The translations under genes and the position numbers were made by a program. 64,000 nt of DNA from Castor canadensis (taxonomy: Eukaryota; Chordata; Mammalia; Rodentia; Castoridae), in assembly GCF_047511655.1 (NCBI RefSeq), contig NC_133400.1:3199001-3263000 (forward strand), given 5' to 3'. Below the pieces are notes generated by a model, which was given only the letters and a program-made list of their open reading frames with translations, was not told the origin of the DNA and ran no database searches. Of this stretch, positions 13,033-22,560 are shown in pieces (the first letter of the stretch is position 1; the number at the start of each line of letters is the position of its first letter).

Positions 13033-13033
13033 G
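12769..13033. repeat. Pyrimidine microsatellite (CCTT/CCCT/CTTT/CT)n
   Basis: About 265 bp are almost pure C and T on the plus strand, with blocks of CCCT, CCTT, CTTT and (CT)n. It abuts the tail side of the minus-strand SINE at 13034, so it probably grew from that SINE's A-rich tail. It also produces long low-complexity open frames (Lys/Arg/Glu/Gly on minus, Ser/Pro/Phe on plus) that are not genes. Confidence 0.95.
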
Positions 13034-13336
13034 TGTGTGTATGGTATTAGAGTTTGGACTCAGGGCCTCCCACTTGCTAGGCCAGCCCTCTACTACTTGA
13101 GCCATACACCTACCCTTTTTGCTTTAGCTATTTTTCTAATAGAGTCCATGTTTTTGCCCAGGCCAGCCTAGCTTAATCCTCCTATTTATGCTTCCTGCAT
13201 AGCTTGGGTGAGCTGGGGTGACACACTTCATTGGTTGAGATGGGATATCATGAACTTTTTGCCTTGATCCCTGATCCCCCTGATCCCTGCCTCCCCAGTA
13301 GCTGGAATTACAGGTGTGAGCCACCTTGCCCAGCCT
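13034..13336 (-). mobile_element. Trimeric SINE
   Basis: It has the ID unit (ACTCAGGGCCTCCCACTTGC), a first 7SL-like unit (TTTTTGCCCAGGCCAGCC, CTATTTATGCTTCCTGCATA) and a second unit starting TTGGTTGAGATGGG and ending GTGAGCCACCTTGCCCAGCC. The microsatellite at its left is its expanded tail. Confidence 0.85.
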
Positions 13337-13575
13337 TATTTTTGAGTTCTAAGAGTTCCTTTTTCTTCTGGGTACAAGTCCTTGGTTGGTGCAAGTGTCT
13401 TCTAGCTCGTCTTCACGTCTTCTTTGTGGTGTCTTTTAAAGGTTTCATCTTGAGGAAGTGCTCTCAGTTCTCATGACTTTGCATCAATTATAAGACACTA
13501 CTTTTTCTGTGGGGTGCATCGGCTTGAGCTCTCTTGAGGCTGTTTTCTGTGATCTCTTTCACACCTTGTGTCCTC
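13337..13575 (-). repeat. Old L1 fragment, copy A of a direct duplication
   Basis: The sequence GAGTTCTAAGAGTTCC through CTTCTTTGTGGTGTCTTTT resembles the antisense of an ancient L1. It aligns over about 230 bp with 15991-16220, and both follow a trimeric SINE at the same junction. Confidence 0.7.
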
Positions 13576-13630
13576 AAACCATGATCCTCCTGAGTAGCCG
13601 GGATTAAGGCGTGAGCCACCACTCCCAGCT
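13576..13630 (-). mobile_element. B1-like SINE 5' fragment
   Basis: A short piece reading CCTGAGTAGCCGGGATTAAG then GCGTGAGCCACCACTCCCAGC, the antisense of a 7SL-derived unit. Confidence 0.65.
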
Positions 13631-14694
13631 TTGTCATTCTTTCCTATGGCTGTGGGGCAGTGTTTAGGCTGTTTGGTTGGTTTATTTCTCAGCTCCGGAA
13701 CACCTCTGGAGAGTTCACCCACCCAGGCACCATCCATCTGTGCATCCCCCCACCCCTCACTTTCTGCCTCCAGCCTCACCCCCAATCCGCCCTCCCTAGA
13801 GGCACATAAAGTCTTTCCAGGCTGCCTCTCTGCACAGGGCTGCCCCACTGCAAAATCCAGACTCCAGAGCATGGTCTGCTGCTCTAGCCCTGCTCACCTC
13901 AGTCATGGCTCATGCTACCCAGGCCCTCAGATCCACCTGCCAGGGCCCCTCACAGGCTGATCCTGTCATCACTGCCACCCTTCCAGACTTACCCTCCTTC
14001 CTTAACCCAGAACCTGGCTGCCTGCTCCTCCCACCCCTCAGCTTTGCTTCCCTATTCCCATCACTCTTGCCTCACGCACTGCAACCCTGCTGGGTGTGGG
14101 CTCCAGGAGGCAGAGGGCCTGCCTGGGCACTTAGAGATGTGCAGGGAGTCGCGTGTGGAGCGAAGGAGAGCGGGAAAGAGCGCCCGGCCACTCTACTTTC
14201 CTTCACTGTCCCATGTGAGGCTGGGAATTTGAGACTTGACTCCTGATCCCACGGGTGGCCTGGGCAGGGGGCAGCTGGTCTCCCATCAGAGCCTGGCTCT
14301 GTCTGTGAGATGGGACACCTGCAGGGGCCCGGGCTTTATCTTCTCCTCCCTGCTCTGCCCTTCGCAGCTCGGCCCCTCCCTGTCACAGAAACTTCTGCTT
14401 CTCACCTTCTTCCTCTTTCACACCCTCTTCCCATTCTTGTTCAGCACCCCCTTTCGTCCTCCCTGCAGGCGGACCAGTCCCCCGCCCCCAGGCTTCGGCT
14501 TTTCCTCTCCTCCTGTTGCATCCAGCTTTCAGGGATACTGGGGGGCTCTTGGTACCCCAGAGCCCAAGAGGTCACTGTCCCAGCTAGAGGCGGCTGCCTG
14601 GGCATCTGTGAGTGATTTGGTCACTTCCCTGGATGAAGCACTTCTGCCTGCCTCGGCTTTGTGGCCACCCCTGCAGGTGTCACCATGGCGTCAT
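13631..14694. other. Intergenic C/T-rich DNA, probably including old L2
   Basis: Strings such as CCAGACTTACCCTCCTTCC and repeated CTTC/CACC text at 13940-14460 resemble decayed L2. No gene is seen; open frames here reflect pyrimidine-rich composition. Confidence 0.4.
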
Positions 14695-14989
14695 TGTCAT
14701 CAGATTACAACTTTATTGAGGAGTAATTTTCAGACCTAGAAATTCACCTCTTTTAAGTACATCATTCTAAATTTTTAGTCAATTTACAGATTGCTCTGCC
14801 CATTTGAAGTCCTTCCTGTCCCCAGCCCCTGATGACCACTAACCCACCTTCTGTCTCTGTGGATCTGCCTGTTCTGGACATTTTTTATCAGGGGAATCAC
14901 ATGTTGGGTGGCCTTTTGTGCTTGGATTCTTTCACTGAGCTTGTGGGTGTTTTGCTTTATTTAGTTAGTTAATAAGTTATCTAATTAGT

Positions 14990-15098
14990 TTTTGAGACAG
15001 GAACTTGCTATGTAGCCCAGACTGGCCTCAAACTCACAATCCTCCAGGCCCTGCCTCCCATCTACTGGGATTACAGGTGAGTGCCACTAAGCAGGGCT
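14990..15098 (-). mobile_element. B1-like SINE monomer inside L1
   Basis: Antisense 7SL-type unit: TTTTTGAGACAGGAACTTGC, TGTAGCCCAGACTGGCCTC and CTACTGGGATTACAGGTGAG. Confidence 0.85.
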
Positions 15099-15547
15099 GA
15101 GCATGACGTTTTTGAGGTCTTTCTACAATGCAGCATGCATAGCACTGGCCTCCTTTCTATGGCTGAATAATATTCCACAGTGTGGATGGATCACTGTGAG
15201 CAGTGCTACTGTGCACATGTGTGTTCTCATGGGTGGGTCTCAGTGGAACTGACAGTTCCTCTGAGAAATAAATGTTTGACTTTTTAAGAATCTGCGAAAC
15301 TATTTTCCAAAGAGGCTGGATCACAGTCCCAGCAGCAGAGGAGGAGCTTTTCTACCTCCTTGCTGATCCTTTTTAGTTACAGTTATTTTAGTTCAAGCGA
15401 AGTGGCAACTCATCGTGGTTTCGATTCAGATTTCTTTAATGGCAATGGTGTGGAATGTTTTTCATGGGCTTGTGGAATATTTGAATATCTTCTTTGTTGA
15501 GAAATAGACCCGACTCTTTTGCCAAATTGTTTTTGTTTTCTGTTGTT

Positions 15548-15637
15548 TGTTTTGGTTTTGTTCTTCTGGTGCTGGGGATGGGACCCAGGGCCTGTGCAGT
15601 TAACATGAGCTCTGACACTGAAGGCCCATCTGCCTAG
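15548..15637 (-). mobile_element. ID-type SINE inside L1
   Basis: Contains CTGGTGCTGGGGATGGGACC and GGGCCTGTGCAGTTAACATG after a T/G-rich tail. Element orientation is minus. Confidence 0.75.
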
Positions 15638-15669
15638 TCTTTAATTGGGTTATTTGCCTTGTTTTACAG

Positions 15670-15990
15670 GGTTTTGTTTGTTTGTTTTGTTTTGTGGTTA
15701 AGGTGGTTGGACCTCAGAATCTTATACTTGTCAGCCATGTGTTCTACCACTTGGGCCACACCCCAACCCCAAATAGGGTCTTGTGTTTATACCTGGGCCA
15801 GACTGGACCTTGCCCATACTATTTATGCTTCCTCCTGTGGCTGAAATGATAGACATCATCGCCACACCCAGCTTTATTGGTTGAGATGGGGTCTTGGGAA
15901 AATTTTGCCTGACTGACCTGAACTGTGATATCCCTGATCGCTTCTCCTAGCTAGTAGGGGCAGTAGTTAGTGTGAGCCACTGTGCCCAGC
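15670..15990 (-). mobile_element. Trimeric SINE inside L1
   Basis: A T/G-rich tail is followed by a diverged ID unit (CTACCACTTGGGCCACACCC) and two 7SL-like units, the second starting TTGGTTGAGATGGGGTCTTG and ending GTGAGCCACTGTGCCCAGCC. It has the same architecture and downstream junction as the element at 13034-13336. Confidence 0.85.
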
Positions 15991-16240
15991 CTTGTTCCTG
16001 AGTTCTAAGAGCTCCTTTTATGTTCTGGTTACAAGCCCTTGGTTGGTATGTGAGATGCAAGTGGCTTCTTCTAGCCTGCATGTCGTCTTCATGTCTTCTT
16101 TGTGGTGTCTTCTGAAGGTTTTGTTTTAAGGAAGTGCTTTTGGTCCTTGTGACCTCACATCTGTTGCTGCTTTTTCTATGGGGAACCTGTTTTCTGTGGT
16201 CCCTTTTGCACCAGTGTCCCTGATCTCCAGTGTATGTGAC

Positions 16241-17400
16241 GCTCATCAATAGTGTACATTAAGAGGCAGCATGGTGAGTGTTCCTGACCAGTGGGTGACC
16301 AGGAGCCCAGGCCATCACCCACTCGCCTAAGAGCTGCTTGACACATCTGTCACCTCGTCCACAAAAGAGGTGAAAACAGCATGGCCAGAGAAGTCTATGC
16401 AAGTTGGTGTCTGCCCAACCTGGTACCAGTGCAGCCCAAAGCAGAGGCTGGCTCTGATCCCTGGTACTCAGTCTGGTCTGACAGTGAACTTGGCTCCCTG
16501 TTATTTTCATCCTCACCATGGTCGCTGAGCTGGTCCCGCTCACCCTGCTTCCCTGTATGTCAGAGAGAAAAACCAAGACTTGGGAGTTCAAGCTACTTCC
16601 CCATGATGCCACATACCATGAGGGGTCTGCAAGGGTTTCTTGAGGCTCCATCCCTAATCTCAGAGCCAGCCCAGATGGAAATGAACCTCGCTCCTCACAT
16701 CCCAACCAAGGGCTTATAACCAGAACATAAAAGGATGAGGGATAAAGAAGGTTCCACCATCTTAACCTAGCTCCACACTCCGTGGATGGTTGTTGAATAT
16801 GAAACTGAATTCCACAGATGTGCCACGAGTGGGGAGGAGACTATGGGAGTTATGAATAGAAACATGGTCTCCCAAAGAGTCATGCCTCCCGCCTCCCACC
16901 CCACCCGAATCCCTCCAAAGTGGGCATGAGTGGGTGGTGCTCCAGGGCACAGGAGGCTGAGCCACAGTGGCCAGGAAGACTGGCTTCTCATAGCTCAGAT
17001 CTGCCACTGCTGAAGATTGAGGGTGTGGGGTCAGAGCCCCTCCTGCCTACCGGCCACCTCAGGCTCCAATGACATGGGCCCCACTTGGTCCTGCTGAGCT
17101 TGGGCCTGTCCTGAAAGTGTCCATGGTCACCACGGCTGCCTTGGGCACCTGTGGTTCTGTGTGGCCCCTGCTTCCTCATCTAGCCACCACTTCTTTCAGC
17201 TGCCATGTCTCCACGTTACAGCACTGGCAACAAGAGGGGGCCATGCAGACAGGACCAGTCCCTGCCCACTAGTTCTGGGCATAGAAATAGGGCTGCTCTC
17301 CCTGGCTCCCAGCAGCCCACTTGTGTGGCATTTGTCAAATAGTTCCTTTGGGCTCTGGCATCTGCCTCTTCACTGAAAACGCATCGGCCACCAGACTCTG
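16241..17400. other. Intergenic unique DNA
   Basis: No gene or recognised repeat. ORFs at 16259-16705 (minus) and 16381-16719 (plus) are chance frames without a recognised domain or exon structure. Confidence 0.5.
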
Positions 17401-17419
17401 GAGACTTCTGTCCTTCATT

Positions 17420-17800
17420 CCCTCCCTCACACCTCCACTTGATGTGTCTAGGCCCTGAGGATTAACCCGTTGAAGGGACAGACAGGCCTTCACCAGGGAA
17501 CCTCTGGGGACAGGTTGAGTATAAAATTTGGCTCCAAACTGGGAAGAGGACACTTGCTCAGAGCTCCAACGGTAAGAGGGGTGGAGGGAAGGAAGGACAT
17601 TTCCAGAGGAAGACGACAGTCTACAACTCTGGCTCCTGTGCACCCTCTTGGTACTGACCAGAACCTTCTTTTTCTTGTCTACCCTCTAGCCACTCCTGCC
17701 CCACCCTTCATGAACTCCCATTGCTTTTCTTTCTCTCCTGGCAGTTAGACTGTAATGACCGCCAGGGGCAGGTTGACCTGACACAGGGTAGGTACTCTGG
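17420..17800 (-). repeat. Unidentified repeat, arm 1 of an inverted pair
   Basis: The reverse complement aligns with 18230-18640. A 40-bp core (17531-17570 versus 18490-18529) matches at 38 of 40 positions by eye, and the homology extends outwards with indels for about 380 bp. I do not recognise the family. Copies in opposite orientation suggest two insertions of one element or an old inverted duplication. Confidence 0.8.
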
Positions 17801-18229
17801 AAGTGCTTGGAACTTGTGCCACTGTGCACCAGAAGTTGCTTCCCAGGTGGTTAATCTGAAGGACAGGACCAACTGTGGCTATAACTGTGTCCCTCCCACT
17901 GCCTCAGCAGACCCCAGGGGTCCCAGGGCTCAGACGATTTGGGGACAGGTGTCAGGAGCCTGACTTTACAGCCCCTGCCAAGACCATGCCTGAGGACTCC
18001 CAGCTGGTGATTCTGAGCAGAGGCAGATGGGTGGCCCTGGCCTGGCCTCCAGCCCTGGTCTCCAATCCTCTCTGCAGCTATTTCCTGCTGGAAGGGGGAG
18101 CATGGTGAGGCTGCAAAGCCCACTCTCCTCCCAGAGCTCAGGTCCCTACCTTAATACCAGTCCCCGCTCCTCAGAGCAGACTTCTTATCTGGCTGCCAGG
18201 ACTGTGATATTCAGGTGGGCTCTGGGTAC

Positions 18230-18640
18230 TAGACTCAGTTCTCTTTCACAGCAGGAGTTACTGCAACCCGCCCCTCATGGGCATCACAGCCTGTGCCAGA
18301 GAAAGCAAAACTAAACAGCAGGAAGCCGTGAAGGACGGGGTGGATTAAAGTGCTAGACGGTGGACAAGAAAAAGACAGAAAGTTCTGGGTCAGGATTGAG
18401 CACAAGGAAAGCAAAAGGAGCCAGAGTTGCAGGGCTGTTACCCTTCTCCAGAAATGTCCCTTCTTTCCCTTCTCTCTGTTTCTTTCGCTGTTGGAGCTCT
18501 GAGCAAGTGTCCTTTTGCCAGTTTGGAGCTGTATCCTTTACTCAACCTGTCCCCACCGTTTCCCTGGCGAAGGCCTGTCTGTCCTAGCAAGTCAGCCCTT
18601 GAGGCCTGGCTGCATCAACAGATGCTCAAGGCTGAGTGGA
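18230..18640 (+). repeat. Unidentified repeat, arm 2 of an inverted pair
   Basis: Partner of 17420-17800 in opposite orientation. Shared landmarks are a GACAAGAAAAAGA block (18363-18375), GGAGCCAGAGTTG (18417-18429), the core GTTGGAGCTCTGAGCAAGTG (18490) and GGCCTGTCTGTCC (18572-18584). The two arms are about 430 bp apart. There is no clear TG...CA terminus or poly(A) tail, so its class is unknown. Confidence 0.8.
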
Positions 18641-18799
18641 CATGTGCTAGAAGGACGGAGGGTCCCAAGCCTGGGCTGTGTGGACCAACTAAGTCAGAGC
18701 CCCTGGGGCTGTCAGGCCGGGGTGGGGAAGAGTGTCAGTTACTCTTGAGCCCCCGATGATTCAGGCAAGCCGTCCGGACTGGAGACTACTAGAAACTAC

Positions 18800-18925
18800 A
18801 CAAGGGTTCTCAACCAAGAGCTGAGATGGTTTTGGCTGTCACACTTTGGGGGACAGTGCTAGCAGGTAGAGGCCAGGGTCAGTGCTCAGCATCCCACAGT
18901 GGGCAGGATGCCCACTGCAGAGGAG
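18800..18925. mobile_element. MER5A-like hAT DNA-transposon fossil
   Basis: Text such as GGGTTCTCAACCAAGAGCTG, TTTTGGCTGTCACACTTTGG and AGGTAGAGGCCAGGG follows the MER5A order. A perfect 9-bp hairpin (CAGTGGGCA / TGCCCACTG, 18897-18917) lies in its right part. Confidence 0.7.
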
Positions 18926-20699
18926 GGTGGGGCCCAAAAGTGAAGTGGGGCCACAGGGAGAAGTCATGGTCCTGAGGTGAAAACCCAAGTCCTCAGAGGC
19001 CCTGGGAGGAAGCAGATTAACTGGACTCTGCCTTCTATCGCAGTTCAGGCAGGTGACAAGATGCAAATTCCTGCCTCCTCTCTGTAGTGCACCCCTCCCT
19101 CACAGTGCCTGGTGGTTACCTTTCTTTAGGCATATGAGAGTCCAGCACCAGAGCCAGCAGTAAGAAAGCTCCACTCACTCACCAGGTAGGTGACCTGTGG
19201 CCTCCCTAAGCCGAAGGTCCCACAGCTGGGAAAAGAAAAAATAACCATCATCCTCAGAGGGTTGTCATGAGTAGGGGATGACATCGGAGCTGCTTGCGTA
19301 GTTGGCACTCGGTCAGCACCTGTGGAAATGACCATGTTCCCATTTCTTGGGGAATCTGAAGCCCAGGGACAGGCCGACTTCCACTGAGCATTTGGTTTGC
19401 GCAAAGCTTCTGTCCTGTCCTTCTCCACCCACCCAGAGTCCATCTCCCTCCTCACCACTAGAGGACACAGTTGGAGCCACTCTGTCACATAGTTCCCTCA
19501 GGGAAGAACCTGGACACAGGACTCAGGAAGCCAGAATTGGCTCCTTGGCACCTGTGGGAGGTGATACCATTCATGGGGAGCTGTCAGCTCCTCAAGGGGG
19601 TTGGGCACCAGGGAGCCCTGGAGAAAGGCGAAAGGCAGGGACTAGCAGTTTATGGGGAGGTAAATACTCAGATATGGGCACAAATGTGAAAGGGTGCCTG
19701 GCCCTGAAAGGGCAGGGACTGGGAACTGGGAAATACCATGCTTGGGGGTGTGTCAGGACCCGAGGGCAGGCACCAGGATGGTCTTAAGCAGACTTGTCAG
19801 GTTATTCTGGCTCCTGTGCCTCTCCAAGGGCCTAGCATGCAGCAGGGGTATAATGTCTGCCCATGAATACCCACATCTGGCCAGATGAACCCTAACCCCC
19901 CTCCTGCATCTGAGCTCTTCCTCATACAGGTCTCTCTGGGGGCAGCTGAGCTGTAGGTCCCATCTTGTCCCTGGAGGGTGAGGACAGTGGAAGGAAAGTC
20001 CTGCCCACCCTTGCCCCCTTCTGTTTGTTGGGGGGGGAGGGGTGATACATTTTTCCTGTCACTTTGAACTTGACGGAGTCAGGGACCCAAAAAGATGGCT
20101 GTGCTTTTAGGACTGACTCACAGCAAGGACACATGGCTAGGAGGCTTGGCATTCCCCCACAGGAATGTCACTTTCCTACTCGGGGACTCAGTTTCCCCTT
20201 CTAAGCCTCCAGGAAGACACTGAGCACAGGGCTTGTAGGGTGGAGGTGACAACACAGGCTGGTGACAGTGACATGAACGCACACGCTAGGGGTGAGTTTG
20301 TTCTTCCTGTGGTGCTAGACAGGTGTTGGCGGGAGCCTCTGCTCCTGAGAAACCCACTGGGACACAAGGACTCTGCACCCACACCTGGGGACTGGGCAAT
20401 TAATTAGTCACAGCTGGTCACCATCAAAACCGGAAAGAGGGTTGGGGTGGGGGGAGGCAGCCCCAACCCTTCTCTTAGGCTCCCAGCAATGGGAAGCAGG
20501 GCATGTGGAGAGGCAAAGGGTAGGACCCTAGAACCAGGGAAGCAACTCGGTAGTGACCAGTAGTGACCACCTCAACTCCATTGAAAAGTGGGGGCCCTGC
20601 ACCCGAGGCTGAGGGGATGACAGGATGGTGGCGGCTCCCCCCTTCCCTCCACTCCCCTCCCTGGTATGGGAGGAGCCCAGCGCCCCTTTTCACCACTCA
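18926..20699. other. Intergenic unique DNA upstream of the C16orf74 CpG island
   Basis: No gene or strong repeat. It includes a G8 run at 20030-20037. It may hold distal promoter elements of C16orf74, but nothing specific can be assigned. Confidence 0.45.
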
Positions 20700-21560
20700 G
20701 GGCTGGAAGGCTCAGCTGCAGAGAGCGTGGGGAGCCGCGGGGTGGCGGCTCAAACTTTCCAGGGGTCCCAGGGTTTCCAGGGAGTGCTGGCCTAGAGGAC
20801 ACAGGCAGGAAGGAGAGTTCGGCCGCCGAAGAGGCGCGGTAGGCGAGTCCTGGCACGCGCCCCGCGCGACCCGCTGCAATCGCGGCGCCCGGGCGTGGAG
20901 GGGGTGGAGCGGAGAGGGTTGGCGCGGGGCGGGGCCGGGCAGCGCGGCTGGGCTGGACCAGGCGGACCGCGAACTGGGCGGGGCCGGGCGGCGGGGCGGG
21001 GCGGACCCCGGGCGGCACCGCCCTCCAGGTGCCAGGCTGGGGCCCCGAGGCGCGCGCGCGGCGGCGGCGGCGGCGGCCGGGGGAGCACTGGCCGGGCCAT
21101 GACCCCCGCTGCTGTTTCTTGCAGGCTCGTCGCCGCGGCCCCCCGAGCCCGGCCGCCGCCGCCACCACCAGCGCCCGGGTGGGCCCCCGGCGCGGCTTGG
21201 CCCTGAGCCCCCTCTGAAGCGGTGAGTGACCGCGCCCCGCGCCCGGTTCCTCGCGCCCCGGCCCCTTCTGCGGGACTCCGGGCCGAGCCGGATCCGCAAG
21301 CGCCCGCGGAGGGAGGAGCGCGGCCAGGAGAGGGCAGGGGACCCCGGGGGCGGTGGGGACTCCGCGGGCCCAGGCGTCCCCCTAACTTCCCGCACACTTT
21401 CTGCGGAGATGCGGGCTTTGGGGAAGTTGGGCTCCCTCTGGCCGTGCGGCGACTTACACCGGCGGTGGGGGTGTGTCCCCGCGCGTGGCCGCCTCTGGCC
21501 CCTCTGTCCACCTGACACCTCGCTGTCACGAGTTCCTTGGGAATGGACCACACCGCCTTT
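20700..21560 (+). promoter_or_regulatory. C16orf74: CpG island, likely C16orf74 promoter
   Basis: GC content and CpG density rise sharply over this stretch, with several GC boxes (GGGGCGGGGCC-type at about 20936, 20976 and 20991), a CGCGCG run and a (CGG)6 tract at 21060-21077. There is no TATA box. It is the only CpG island between EMC8 and GINS2. It ends with a good splice donor at 21222, so it is the natural start of C16orf74, whose first coding exon is 8 kb downstream. The transcription start cannot be fixed from sequence. Confidence 0.75.
21125..21221 (+). other. C16orf74: Probable 5' non-coding exon of C16orf74 (3' part)
   Basis: The donor GCG|GTGAGT at 21221/21222 is strong and lies in the CpG island. 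The true 5' end is unknown. An acceptor-like run CTGTTTCTTGCAG ends at 21124, so either this exon begins further 5' at the start site or a shorter spliced version exists. An upstream ATG at 21099 would open a 35-codon frame ending at 21206 if transcription starts before it. Confidence 0.5.
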
Positions 21561-22379
21561 CCTGAAAGCTGGCAAGGAGCCGGCGGGGGGTGGGTGGTGG
21601 AGGCCTCCGGAGGAACCATTTCCCCTCTATCGAGTATTTCAGAATATATTATTTATGAACCGCCTCACTTAGGGGCCCCCTGCGCTCCCAGGGCATCAAA
21701 GCAGGTTTGCAACCGCAAAGGGCGGCCAGTGTGAACGCAGGCGCGCCTCTCTCTGGCTGACTGAGCCCAGGCGGAACTGGGGGAGGTGCGCATTAAAAGG
21801 GGGGACCCGCAGCTCCCCTAGGGACTCTTGCTGGGCGGAGAGGAAGGACGGGAGGGACTTCTGGCTGTCAGGCTGTGATGAGCTTCAGGGAGAAGCCACC
21901 CATGCTGAGCGGCCTTTGAGCCAATAGCCAAGAGGGCTGGAAAGGAAAATGACCTCTCCTGAGATACTGCAGGCCTGGTGGAACACACTACCCCGAGACT
22001 AGAGGGACTCACCATGAGTGGTTTCTCTGGTTTCTCCTGCCCAGCCCCTGGAACACTTCCAGAAGGCCCAGTCCTGCCATGAACTAGCAGCAGAGAGCAC
22101 CCCTTACCTGTTCAATCCCCCTCACCTGCCCAGGCCACACCCACCTCATGCTCTGTCCCCACCTTTGGGTACTGGACAGGGAGGAGGCTGTGTATTTATA
22201 GAAAGACTTAATCCCTCCCAGTCCCAAGGAGGCTGAAAGCTGCTGCCTGATCTCCTGAAAGTGCCTTCAGCGGGTGGGCGCATCACAGATAAAGGCAAAG
22301 GTCCCCCCCAGGAGGTGCAGGTCATTCAGGGGGTGGGGAAAGGGAGCATGTCCTCCGTGGGCTGAAGACGAGAGACTGG

Positions 22380-22560
22380 CGTTTAATGCTTACCCAGCAC
22401 TTATCCTGTACTAGCCCCTGCGTTGGCTGCTTTAGCCTCAACCAGCGCTCTTCTTGTTCCCATCTTAAAGACAGAAAATAGAGGCCCAGAAAGTTACAGT
22501 TACTGAAAAACATCCACGTGGTTGGTTAGTGGCAGGGCCGGGCCTGAGCCCTGAGCCGGC
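22380..22560 (-). mobile_element. MIR SINE
   Basis: Antisense MIR landmarks: TTATCCTGTACTAGCCCCTG, CCATCTTAAAGACAGAAAAT then AGAGGCCCAGAAAGTTA and GGTTAGTGGCAGGGCCGGG. Confidence 0.7.

Larger units (their letters stand above)
14695..16240 (-). mobile_element. Ancient L1 (antisense), broken by three SINEs
   Basis: In order on the plus strand it shows antisense L1 landmarks: TTTATTGAGGAGTAATTTTC (14711), CTGTCTCTGTGGATCTGCC, TATGGCTGAATAATATTCCA, AACTATTTTCCAAAGAGGCT, a GTGGCAACTCATCGTGGTTT-like block, then TTTAATTGGGTTATTTGCC and GAGTTCTAAGAGCTCC. It is interrupted at 14990-15098 (B1), 15548-15637 (ID) and 15670-15990 (trimeric SINE). It is decayed, and no intact reading frame remains. Confidence 0.8.

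Noticed and set aside
12644-13105. Lys/Arg/Glu/Gly-rich minus-strand ORF
   Set aside because: Encoded by the pyrimidine microsatellite.
21099-21221. Reading the CpG-island exon as the true N-terminus of C16orf74
   Set aside because: The frame from 21099 stops at 21206 before the donor, and the conserved MGLK start lies in the exon at 29214.
20712-21619. Overlapping 275-287-codon minus-strand ORFs in the CpG island
   Set aside because: High GC content removes stop codons; sequence is Pro/Arg/Ala-rich by composition and opposite to the donor-bearing exon. A divergent transcript is possible but unsupported.
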